Shown here: piece after piece, positions 1-6,775 of the stretch | How positions within the stretch are numbered: position 1 is the first letter of the stretch | How the letters are laid out: each line of letters begins with the position of its first letter | NCBI GenBank assembly: GCA_005788585.1 | Contig: SYBY01000490.1 | Span: 1 to 12,556, forward strand | Source: Actinomycetota bacterium | GTDB taxonomy: Bacteria > Actinomycetota > Thermoleophilia > Solirubrobacterales > Solirubrobacteraceae | Length of the DNA: 12,556 nucleotides | Reading direction: 5' to 3' | Translations under genes and position numbers: made by a program | The notes under the pieces: model-generated | Database searches by the model: none | What the model saw: the letters and a program-made list of their open reading frames with translations, nothing else | Told to the model about the DNA's origin: nothing

Positions 1-56
1 GCCCACCGGGCAAGGGCACCACCATCAGAGCGGAGATTCCGTGCGCGTCGTCGTAG
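1..56 (+). CDS. 3' end of a sensor histidine kinase (partial)
   Basis: Only the last 17 codons plus a TAG stop (54-56) are present, read from position 3. They translate to PPGKGTTIRAEIPCASS. A Gly-rich turn followed by a Thr-(Ile/Arg)-Arg-Ala-Glu-Ile-Pro-Cys strand is the usual C-terminal end of the HATPase domain in NarL-partner (NreB/DegS-like, HisKA_3) kinases. The gene overlaps the response regulator start by 16 bases, which fits co-translation of a cognate kinase/regulator pair. The match is to a short but characteristic tail. Kinase identity also rests on the adjacent regulator. The sensory domain lies outside the window, so the signal cannot be inferred. Confidence 0.75.
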   Translation, partial: PPGKGTTIRAEIPCASS

Positions 57-685
57 CCGATGATTCCGTGTTGCTGCGCGAGGGCATCGTGCGGCTGTTG
101 ACCGAAGCGGGGATGGACGTCGTCGGCCAGGCCGGCGACGCGGAAGACCTGCTGCGCAAGGTGGGCGCCCATAGGCCGGACGTCGCGATCGTCGACATCA
201 AGATGCCGCCGACCCACACCGACGAGGGCCTGCGCGCCGCGGCCGAGATCCGCGAGCGCCAGCCCGACGTCGGCGTCCTCGTCCTCAGTCAGTACGTCGA
301 GGAGGGCTACGCCCTGGAGCTGGTCGGCGGGGCCGGGACCGGCTACCTGCTCAAGGACCGCGTGGGCGACATCGACCGCTTCGTCGAATCGGTCCGCCGT
401 GTCGGCGAGGGTGGGTCGGCCCTCGACCCCGAGGTCGTGGCCCAGCTGCTCGGCAGGCGCCGGCAGACCGACCCCCTCGAGGGTTTGAGCCCACGGGAGC
501 GGGAGGTGCTCGGCCTCATGGCCGAAGGCCGCTCCAATCACGGCATCGCGCAGCAGCTCGTCGTGACCGAGCGGGCGGTGGAGAAGCACGTCACGAACAT
601 CTTCGGCAAGCTCGACCTTCCCCTCGCACCCGACGACCACCGGCGTGTGCTCGCCGTGCTGGCGTTCGTGCGCGCCGCACCCTGA
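41..685 (+). CDS. NarL/LuxR-type two-component response regulator
   Basis: A 214-residue cytoplasmic DNA-binding regulator that would be phosphorylated by the kinase encoded just upstream. The receiver domain spans about residues 1-120, with the acidic pair D7/D8, phospho-acceptor D52 (VDIKMPP), switch residues S83 and Y102, and conserved K105 (GYLLKD). A LuxR/GerE helix-turn-helix spans about 149-193 (LSPREREVLGLMAEG ... ERAVEKHVTNIFGKL). Length and domain order are normal for the family. The start is GTG at 41, preceded by GGAG (32-35) with a 5-base spacer, inside the end of the kinase gene. The ABC transporter operon begins 24 bases downstream, so that transporter is its most likely target, together with autoregulation; this is inferred from context. 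Confidence 0.95.
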   Translation: MRVVVADDSVLLREGIVRLLTEAGMDVVGQAGDAEDLLRKVGAHRPDVAIVDIKMPPTHTDEGLRAAAEIRERQPDVGVLVLSQYVEEGYALELVGGAGTGYLLKDRVGDIDRFVESVRRVGEGGSALDPEVVAQLLGRRRQTDPLEGLSPREREVLGLMAEGRSNHGIAQQLVVTERAVEKHVTNIFGKLDLPLAPDDHRRVLAVLAFVRAAP

Positions 686-709
686 CCCCCCGCATTCCCA
701 GGAGCCTCC

Positions 710-1435
710 ATGCCCGACATCGTCACCGCCACCGACCTGACGCGCCGTTACGGCGAGGGTGCCGCCGCCGTCGACGCGCTCGCCGGGGTGACCGTCGCGT
801 TCCCCGCTGGTGGGCTGACCGCGATCATGGGGCCGTCGGGCTCGGGCAAGTCCACGCTGATGCACTGCCTCGCGGGCCTCGACACCCCGACGAGCGGCAG
901 CGTCCAGCTCGACGGCGTCGAGCTGTCCGGCCTCTCCGACAAGGCGCTGACCGAGCTGCGGCGTGACCGGGTCGGGTTCGTCTTCCAGGCCTTCAACCTC
1001 CTGCCGGTCCTGACGGCGGAGGAGAACATCACGCTGCCGCTCACCCTTGCCGGCCGCAAGCCCGACCAGGCATGGCTCGACCAGCTCATCGACACGGTGA
1101 ACCTCGGCGACCGGCGGACGCACCGGCCGGCGGAGCTGTCCGGCGGCCCGCAGCAGCGCGGCGCGGTGGCGCGTGCGCTGGTCCACAAGCCGGCGGTCGT
1201 GTTCGCTGACGAGCCCACCGGCAACCTCGACTCCAAGTCGTCCGGTGAGATCCTCACCCTGCTGCGCCGGTCGGTCGACGACCTTGGCCAGACCGTCATC
1301 ATGGTCACGCACGACGCGAAGGCTGCGGCGATCGCCGATCGTCTGCTCGTGCTCGCGGACGGGCGCGTCGTGCACGACGGCCCGGCGGGTGACGCCGACC
1401 AGGTCTTCGAGGTCATGCGCGGGGTCGCGGCGTGA
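710..1435 (+). CDS. ABC transporter ATP-binding protein (MacB/LolD type)
   Basis: A 241-residue ATPase subunit that should power the FtsX-type permease encoded next. Walker A is at 41-49 (GPSGSGKST), Q-loop Q93 in FVFQAFNLLP, Walker B with catalytic E168 and D-loop at about 163-174 (VVFADEPTGNLD), and H-loop H201 (MVTHD). FQAFNLLP and DEPTGNLDS are hallmarks of the MacB/LolD/FtsE group (mechanotransmission or extrusion pumps). The signature motif is odd: LSGGPQQRG (143-151) where the family has LSGGQQQRV, giving Q147P and V151G. The ATG start at 710 has AGGAG (700-704) five bases upstream. Its TGA overlaps the permease GTG by four bases, implying translational coupling. The substrate is unknown. 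Confidence 0.95.
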   Translation: MPDIVTATDLTRRYGEGAAAVDALAGVTVAFPAGGLTAIMGPSGSGKSTLMHCLAGLDTPTSGSVQLDGVELSGLSDKALTELRRDRVGFVFQAFNLLPVLTAEENITLPLTLAGRKPDQAWLDQLIDTVNLGDRRTHRPAELSGGPQQRGAVARALVHKPAVVFADEPTGNLDSKSSGEILTLLRRSVDDLGQTVIMVTHDAKAAAIADRLLVLADGRVVHDGPAGDADQVFEVMRGVAA

Positions 1436-3996
1436 CCTCCCTGACGCTCAAGAGCCTCGCGTCGCGCAAGCTCCGCACGGCGCTGACCTCCATCGCGATC
1501 ATCCTCGGCGTCGCGATGATCTCGGGGACGTTCGTCCTCACGGACACGATCAACAAGTCGTTCGACGACATCTTCCAGGCCGGGTACGAGGGCATCGACG
1601 TCGCGGTCAGCCCGAAGACCGTCGAAGGCCTGGAGGGGGACACCGGACCGGTCGCCCAGCCGCTGCCGGAGGCGCTCGTGCAGCGGGTCGCGGCGGTGGA
1701 CGGCGTCGCGCTCGCCGAGGGCGCGGTCACCGGCCAGGTCTCCATCCGCGACAAGGACGGCGAGGCCGTCACCCAAGGCGGCGCCCCGAACTTCGCCGCC
1801 AGCGTGGGGGACGAGCAGTTCACGCCGTTTCGCTACACCGAGGGCCGGGAGCCGGCGGCCGACAACGAGGTCGCACTCGACGCGAAGACGGCCAGCGATC
1901 AGGACTTCGGCCTCGGCGACCAGATCGAGATCGTCGGAGAGGAGGGCGCGAAGCGCTACGAGCTCGTCGGGATCGCGAAGTACGGCGACGTCGACTCGCT
2001 CGCGGGCGCGTCGTTCGCGCTCATGACCCGGGCGGAGACGCAGCGGATCACCGGCCGCGTCGGCCAGGTCGACGAGATCGACGCCGCGGCCGAGGAGGGC
2101 GTGAGCCCCGACGAGCTGAAGGACCGCGTCGCGGCGGCGCTGGCGGGCGAGCCCGTCACGGTGCGTACCGGCCAGGAGTCGGCGGACAAGCAGTCCAGCG
2201 ACCTGCAGGAGCAGCTGGGCTTCCTGCGGACGGCCCTGCTGGTCTTCGGCGGGATCGCGGTGTTCGTCGGCGCGTTCGTCATCTACAACACGTTCTCGAT
2301 CACGGTCGCGCAGCGCACCCGGGAGCTGGCGCTGCTGCGCACCCTCGGCGCGTCGCGGCCGCAGGTGCTCGGCGGGGTCGCGCTCGAGGCGTTCCTCATC
2401 GGCCTGTTCGCGTCCGTGCTCGGCATGCTCGGCGGGCTCGTGCTCGCCCCGGCGCTCACCGGATTGTTCGCCGCGCTCGGATTCGACCTCGAGACCGGCG
2501 GCAACGTCGTCCTCGCGCGCACGGTGATCGTCGCGCTCCTGGTCGGCACGATCGTCACGGTCCTCGCGAGCCTCGCGCCCGCGGTGCGCGCCACCAGGGT
2601 GGCGCCGATCGCGGCGATGCGCGAGGGCCTGTCCGAGGGCGAGGCCCGCCGCAGGCGCCCGTACTTCGCCACGTTGCTACTCGTCGTGGGCATCGGCCTG
2701 CTGCTCGCCGGCCTGTTCGGCGGCGGCTCGGGCGGGCAGGCCGCGAGCCTGCTGGGCCTGGGCGCCGCGGTCGTGTTCCTGGCAGTTGCGCTGCTCAGCC
2801 CGCGACTCGTGCGGCCGATGGCGGCGGGCATCGGCAAGCCGCTGCAGAGCGCCTTCGGCCTGAGCGGCCGGCTGGCGCGCGAGAACGCGACCCGCAACCC
2901 CGCGCGCACCGCCGTCACCGCGGCGGCGCTCATGATCGGCGTGGCGCTCGTCGCGTTCGTGTCGATCTTCGCCGCCGGCCTGCAGGGCTCGGTGGAGGCG
3001 TCGGTCGACCGGGCGTTCACCGGGGACATCACGGTGCTCAGCACCGACGGGTTCTCACCGATCCCCGAAGGCGTGCAGACCGCCGTGAACGACGTCCCGG
3101 GCGTCGCGTCGTCCTCGGCGTTCCGGTTCGCGGAGTCCCGCGTGCGGGGCGTTTCCGGGAATGTCGCGGTCATCGGCGTCGATCCCGAGGTGGCCGACAG
3201 CTACACGGCCACGTGGAAGGACGGCGACGACGAGCTCCTGCGCACGCTGGGGTCCGACGGCGTCATCGTCAACAACGGGACCGCGGTCGCCGACGCGAAG
3301 AAGATCGGCGACACGATCGACGTGCTCACGCCCACGGGCAGGCGCGTCACGCTGACGGTGCGAGGCGTCCTAAACGAAGGCGACTTCGACCTGCTCGGCG
3401 GCGGCATGGTCGTCTCCTCCGAGGTGATGACGCGGGAGTTCGGCGTGCGGCAGCCCGCGCTCCTGTCGGTCGCGTTCGACGACAGCCGGCCGGCTGCGCA
3501 GACCCGCGCGGCGGTCGACGAGCTGCTGGCGACCCGGTTCCCGAACGCCGAGGCCCAGGATCGCGAGGAGCTCAAGGAGTCGCAGTCCGACCAGATCGGG
3601 CAGCTGCTCGGGCTCATCTACGCGCTGCTGGCGCTCTCGGTCATCGTCTCGCTGTTCGGGATCGTGAACACGCTGGCACTGTCCGTGTTCGAAAGGACCC
3701 GGGAACTGGGCATGCTGAGAGCCATCGGGACGACCAAGCGACAGGTCCGCCGCATCGTGCGGCTCGAAGCGGTCATCACCTCGCTCATCGGCGCCAGCCT
3801 GGGCGTCGTGCTGGGCGTGCTGTTCGCGCTGCTCGTGTCCCGGCCGCTGGAGGAGGAGGGCTTCGTGCTGACGTTCCCGATCGCCACGCTCCTCGTCCTC
3901 CTGGTCCTGTCCGCGCTGGCCGGCGTGATCGCCGCGATCATGCCCGCCCGCCGAGCCGCGAAGCTCGATGTCCTCGACGCCCTCGCCTACGAGTAG
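1432..3996 (+). CDS. FtsX/MacB-type ABC transporter permease, duplicated form
   Basis: An 854-residue membrane protein with about ten predicted helices, near residues 18-38, 264-288, 315-347, 362-384, 412-430, 438-456, 495-515, 722-750, 782-803 and 815-837. The protein is an internal duplication. Each half has one helix, a large extracytoplasmic MacB-PCD-like domain (about 40-260 and 516-720), then an FtsX core carrying RTRELALLRTLGAS (295-308) or RTRELGMLRAIGTT (755-768), the cytoplasmic segment that contacts the ATPase. Length and ten-helix plan match the long actinobacterial FtsX-family permeases linked to lipoprotein, peptide or antibiotic export. The GTG start at 1432 overlaps the ATPase stop by four bases. 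It would act in the cytoplasmic membrane with the upstream ATPase; cargo is not deducible. Confidence 0.93.
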   Translation: MTSLTLKSLASRKLRTALTSIAIILGVAMISGTFVLTDTINKSFDDIFQAGYEGIDVAVSPKTVEGLEGDTGPVAQPLPEALVQRVAAVDGVALAEGAVTGQVSIRDKDGEAVTQGGAPNFAASVGDEQFTPFRYTEGREPAADNEVALDAKTASDQDFGLGDQIEIVGEEGAKRYELVGIAKYGDVDSLAGASFALMTRAETQRITGRVGQVDEIDAAAEEGVSPDELKDRVAAALAGEPVTVRTGQESADKQSSDLQEQLGFLRTALLVFGGIAVFVGAFVIYNTFSITVAQRTRELALLRTLGASRPQVLGGVALEAFLIGLFASVLGMLGGLVLAPALTGLFAALGFDLETGGNVVLARTVIVALLVGTIVTVLASLAPAVRATRVAPIAAMREGLSEGEARRRRPYFATLLLVVGIGLLLAGLFGGGSGGQAASLLGLGAAVVFLAVALLSPRLVRPMAAGIGKPLQSAFGLSGRLARENATRNPARTAVTAAALMIGVALVAFVSIFAAGLQGSVEASVDRAFTGDITVLSTDGFSPIPEGVQTAVNDVPGVASSSAFRFAESRVRGVSGNVAVIGVDPEVADSYTATWKDGDDELLRTLGSDGVIVNNGTAVADAKKIGDTIDVLTPTGRRVTLTVRGVLNEGDFDLLGGGMVVSSEVMTREFGVRQPALLSVAFDDSRPAAQTRAAVDELLATRFPNAEAQDREELKESQSDQIGQLLGLIYALLALSVIVSLFGIVNTLALSVFERTRELGMLRAIGTTKRQVRRIVRLEAVITSLIGASLGVVLGVLFALLVSRPLEEEGFVLTFPIATLLVLLVLSALAGVIAAIMPARRAAKLDVLDALAYE

Positions 3997-5170
3997 CGAC
4001 GACGTCCCGGTCCTGCCGGCGACCGCGACGACACCCGAAGGGGCGTCGGCAGGTCGCCGGCCGGTCACCGTGCCCCGGTCGCTGGCGGTGCTCAGCGAGC
4101 TGGGCTGGCGGTTCCTGGTGTGCGTCGCCGCGCTCGTGGTGATCGTCTACGGGCTGTGGGAGCTGCGCCTGGTCCTGCTGCCGGTCTTCATCTCGCTGCT
4201 CGCGGCGACGATCCTCGCGCCCCCGGCCGTCTGGCTGCGCCACCGCGGCGTGCCCCGGACCATCGCGACGTTCGTCGTCTACGTCGCCGGGCTCGGCGTC
4301 CTCGCCGGCGTGCTGTGGCTCATCGTCCCCGCGACGATCCACGAGTTCGACGAGCTCGGCGTTCAGGTGGGCGGCGGCATCGACGAGGTCGGCGACTGGC
4401 TGGCGACCGGGCCGTTCGGGCTCACCGAGAGGGAGGTCCAGGAGGGCATCGACGAGTTGTCGAACCGCGTGCAGAGCAGCGCGGACGACATCGCCTCGGG
4501 CGTGTACACCGGTGCCCTCGTCGCGGTGCAGGTCCTCGCCGGGATCCTCATCGCGCTCGTCGTGACCTTCTTCCTCGTCAAGGACGGCGACCGGATGTGG
4601 GACTGGGTCGTGCGGCTGACGCCGGTGCGCCGGCGCGAGACCATCCACGCGGCCGGGGAGGAGGGCTGGCGCGTGCTCAGCGCGTTCGTGCGCGGCATCA
4701 CCATCATCGCGGCGATCGACGCCATTGCCATCGGGCTGGCCCTGTGGATCATCGGTGTCCCGCTCGTCATGCCGCTGGCACTGCTGACGTTCGTCCTGGC
4801 GTTCATCCCGTTCATCGGGGCGTTCACCGCGGGCGCGGCGGCGGCGCTCGTCGCACTGGTGTCCAACGGGTGGGTCGACGCGCTCCTCGTGATCGCGGCC
4901 GTGACCGCGATCCAGCAGCTCGAGGGCGATCTCCTCTACCCGGTCATCGTGGGGCGGACCGTCGAACTGCACCCGGTCGCGATCCTTGTGTGCGTCGGCG
5001 CCGGCGGCATCCTGGGCGGGATCATCGGCGCATTCCTCGCGGTGCCGGTCGCCGCGCTCGTCGCGACCGTCATCCCGCTCGTGCGGCGCGAGGTGCGGCT
5101 GTCCCACACGCTCGACCCGCCGCCGCCCCAGGGCGACGAGCGGCCGCCGTCGGAGATCGTGCTCCCCTAG
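3968..5170 (+). CDS. AI-2E/PerM-family transporter-like membrane protein
   Basis: A 400-residue integral membrane protein of the AI-2E transporter (PerM/YdiK, PF01594-like) family. Some members export the AI-2 signal and others act as Na+/H+ antiporters, so the name does not fix the substrate. Helices are visible near residues 49-66, 69-89, 98-120, 180-204, 240-262, 265-298, 302-318 and 335-372. Family signatures include the helix-breaking FIPFIGAF (279-286) and QQLEGDLLYPVIVGR (316-330), followed by a Val-Glu-Leu-His-Pro loop. The ATG at 3968 lies 29 bases inside the permease gene and has no clear ribosome site. GTG at 4070, giving MPRSLAVLSELGWRF, would remove a low-complexity Pro/Ser/Thr leader and is a real alternative. 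It is the last gene of the plus-strand operon and ends in the convergent hairpin. Confidence 0.88.
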   Translation: MSSTPSPTSSDDVPVLPATATTPEGASAGRRPVTVPRSLAVLSELGWRFLVCVAALVVIVYGLWELRLVLLPVFISLLAATILAPPAVWLRHRGVPRTIATFVVYVAGLGVLAGVLWLIVPATIHEFDELGVQVGGGIDEVGDWLATGPFGLTEREVQEGIDELSNRVQSSADDIASGVYTGALVAVQVLAGILIALVVTFFLVKDGDRMWDWVVRLTPVRRRETIHAAGEEGWRVLSAFVRGITIIAAIDAIAIGLALWIIGVPLVMPLALLTFVLAFIPFIGAFTAGAAAALVALVSNGWVDALLVIAAVTAIQQLEGDLLYPVIVGRTVELHPVAILVCVGAGGILGGIIGAFLAVPVAALVATVIPLVRREVRLSHTLDPPPPQGDERPPSEIVLP

Positions 5171-5181
5171 AGCACGATCTC
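5153..5181. terminator. Bidirectional hairpin at convergent gene ends
   Basis: GAGATCGTGCTC (5153-5164) and GAGCACGATCTC (5170-5181) form a perfect 12-bp inverted repeat around the 5-base loop CCCTA. The hairpin lies between the converging PerM-like and RTX-like genes and holds both stop codons: TAG at 5168-5170 on plus and TAG at 5169-5167 on minus. No T-tract follows on either strand, so it would be an intrinsic terminator of the T-less type common in high-GC actinobacteria, or a 3'-end stabiliser. The structure is seen directly; its function is inferred. Confidence 0.65.
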
Positions 5182-6522
5182 GCAGTCCGGCGCGACCTTG
5201 TCCTTACTGTCCTTCTGCACCCGGTCGCGACCCGGGCCGCACTCGATGATGTCTGCGCCGCCGCCGACCGCGCGGATGGTGTCGTCGCCGCTGCCGCCGT
5301 ACACCCTGTCCTTGTCGTAGCCGGGGCGAATGGTGTCGTTGCCGGCGCCGCCGTAGATCGTGTCCTCGCCACGGCCGCCGGAGATGTCGTCGTCCCCCGC
5401 GCTGCCTGACAGCTCGTCGTCGCCGAAGCCGCCGATGATGTGGTCGTCGCCCGGTCCGGCGTCGACGTCATCGTCGCCGCGGCCGGCGTCCACGTCGTCG
5501 TTGCCGCCGAACAGAAGGATCCGGTCGTCGCCGTCCAGGGCCACGATGACGTCGTCGCCCTCGGTGCCCTCGAGCACGTCGTCGCCGTCGCTGCCCTTCT
5601 CCTGGTCGCGGTTGATCGCGGTGGCCGACGGGGTGCCGCGGTCGGCGACCTTCTGGCCGACGAGCTGCAGGCCGCCGTTGGTCCGGCCCTGCAGGGGCTG
5701 GAAGCCCTCGTCGTCGACGGGATCACCCTTGATGACGTTCTCGCAGTCGGCGGCGTAGTTGCCTTCGGTGTTGCTGGAGACGTAGACCGTGTCGTCGCCG
5801 GGGCCGCAGTCGATGGTGTCGACGCCCGGGCCGGTGTAGATCGTGTCGTCGCCGTCGCCGCCGCGCAGGGTGTCCTCGCCCGCCTCGCCGCCGGACAGCA
5901 CGTCGTTGCCGGGACCGCCGTCGATCTCGTCGTTGCCGGCGCCGCCGTCGATGGCGTCGTCGCCCTCGTCGCCGAACGCGCGGTCGGCGCCGTTGCCCGT
6001 GAAGATGATGTCGTTGCCCGCGCCGCCCTGGACGTTGCCGTCGTTGCCGCGGTTGCTGTTGATGTAGTCGTCGCCGTCGCCGCCGAGCAGCGCCTTGTCG
6101 TCGCCGAACCCGGCTTCGATCAGGGCGTCGTCGCCGGGGCCGCCGTCCAGGGTGTCGTCGCCGTCGCCGCCGTCGAGCCAGTCGGTGCCGGGCCCGCCGT
6201 AGATCGTGTCGTTGCCCGTGCCGCCGTTCGCGCGCTCGCGATCGCCGTGGGACAGGTCGATCCAGTCGTCGCCGCTGCCGCCTTCGGCGCGGTCGCTGCC
6301 TGCCTCGCCCCAGATCCGGTCCTTGCCCGTGCCGCCGGAGAGGATGTCGTCACCCGCGCGCCCGCTGAGGGCGTCGTCGGATTCGAGGCCACGCAGCGTG
6401 TCGTCGCCCGTGGTGCCGACCAGCTTGTCCTTGTTCGGCGTGCCCTCGATCGTCTTCGCCCACGCGGTGGCGGTGAGCACGGTCAGCAGGGCGAGTGTGG
6501 CAACCAGCAGGCGTGAACGCAT
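5167..6522 (-). CDS. Secreted RTX-like (haemolysin-type) calcium-binding protein
   Basis: A 451-residue exported protein. The ATG at 6522 is chosen because it begins a clear signal peptide (residues 1-22, Arg-Ser-Arg, a Leu/Ala-rich core, and cleavage after Ala-Trp-Ala). Upstream codons in frame code no plausible export signal. No strong ribosome site is visible. The mature protein is almost wholly RTX-like nonapeptides of the form GGxGxDxUx (examples: GGPGDDALI, GGAGNDTIR), which in this family fold as a Ca2+-binding beta-roll. There are two blocks, about residues 33-260 and 311-447, separated by a repeat-free linker (266-310). Each block ends with CGPGxDxV and a later Asp-Cys-Glu (C239/C260 and C428/C447), a likely cap with a disulfide. 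No catalytic domain is seen, so a surface or structural role is most likely. Confidence 0.88.
   Translation of the reverse strand: MRSRLLVATLALLTVLTATAWAKTIEGTPNKDKLVGTTGDDTLRGLESDDALSGRAGDDILSGGTGKDRIWGEAGSDRAEGGSGDDWIDLSHGDRERANGGTGNDTIYGGPGTDWLDGGDGDDTLDGGPGDDALIEAGFGDDKALLGGDGDDYINSNRGNDGNVQGGAGNDIIFTGNGADRAFGDEGDDAIDGGAGNDEIDGGPGNDVLSGGEAGEDTLRGGDGDDTIYTGPGVDTIDCGPGDDTVYVSSNTEGNYAADCENVIKGDPVDDEGFQPLQGRTNGGLQLVGQKVADRGTPSATAINRDQEKGSDGDDVLEGTEGDDVIVALDGDDRILLFGGNDDVDAGRGDDDVDAGPGDDHIIGGFGDDELSGSAGDDDISGGRGEDTIYGGAGNDTIRPGYDKDRVYGGSGDDTIRAVGGGADIIECGPGRDRVQKDSKDKVAPDCEIVL
5182..5592 (-). repeat. Second RTX-repeat block with Cys cap
   Basis: This stretch codes residues 311-447 of the calcium-binding protein: about ten Gly/Asp nonapeptide units followed by the CGPGRDRV ... 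DCE cap. At DNA level it appears on the plus strand as recurring GTCGTCGCC-like words, reflecting the Gly-Asp-Asp codons and not a separate element. Confidence 0.8.
5743..6426 (-). repeat. First RTX-repeat block with Cys cap
   Basis: This codes residues 33-260: roughly twenty Gly/Asp/Asn-rich units, some degenerate (SNRGNDGNVQ, SHGDRERAN), closing with CGPGDDTV and then DCENV. It is longer and less regular than the second block, as expected if the two blocks diverged after an internal duplication. That duplication is inferred from the shared cap. Confidence 0.78.
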
Positions 6523-6775
6523 GGGAAGGACATCGGGCGCGCCCCACACGCCGGTGACGCGAGGCACCGGAAGGCGGACGAACGTCGGCGGGAGCGTTCC
6601 GCCGTCAACCGCCGCGGGTCGCGTGTACGATGCGACGCGCGTCGCGACCCCGGCGCAGCCACGCCGGTCTGGCCCGCACCCGACTCGGCGACACGGCGAA
6701 GTGGTCCCTGGCTTCGGGTACATGACGACGACCGCCTCTGCGGCCGCGGTGCGGGCACGGCCAGACGGAGGAACC
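6523..6775. promoter_or_regulatory. Divergent intergenic region with nested inverted repeats
   Basis: These 253 bases separate the start of the RTX-like gene (minus) from the methyltransferase gene (plus), so they should carry both promoters. An 8-bp inverted repeat GGGTCGCG (6616-6623) / CGCGACCC (6643-6650) encloses a 14-bp perfect palindrome (6632-6645, GCGACGCGCGTCGC) that overlaps its right arm. A -10-like TACGAT lies at 6626-6631 on plus. On minus, TTGACG reads from 6608 to 6603 and resembles a -35 box, but no good -10 follows at normal spacing. CGGCGG (6586-6591) and CCGCCG (6599-6604) form another small hairpin. I see no gene here. Promoter positions are weakly supported. Confidence 0.4.
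6767..6771 (+). promoter_or_regulatory. Ribosome binding site fixing the methyltransferase start
   Basis: GGAGG at 6767-6771 lies four bases before ATG 6776. It decides this start over the open frame that extends far upstream through the divergent region and antisense to the RTX gene. It also shows that the short N-terminal extension of the methyltransferase is translated. Confidence 0.7.

Noticed and set aside
1173..4142. A 989-codon plus-strand frame overlapping the ATPase and permease genes
   Set aside because: It is a shifted-frame shadow that is Arg/Ala/Gly-rich with no motif; the permease frame has duplicated FtsX signatures and membrane helices.
5182..6426. Regular GTCGTCGCC-like repeats as a possible CRISPR array or minisatellite
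   Set aside because: The period follows codons for RTX nonapeptides, units vary in sequence, and there are no constant repeats with unique spacers.
5440..6516. A 358-codon plus-strand open frame opposite the RTX-like gene, rich in Val and Ala
   Set aside because: It is the mirror of the Gly-Asp-Asp repeat codons on minus. The minus frame has a signal peptide, ordered RTX repeats and cysteine caps, while the plus frame is low-complexity with no domain.
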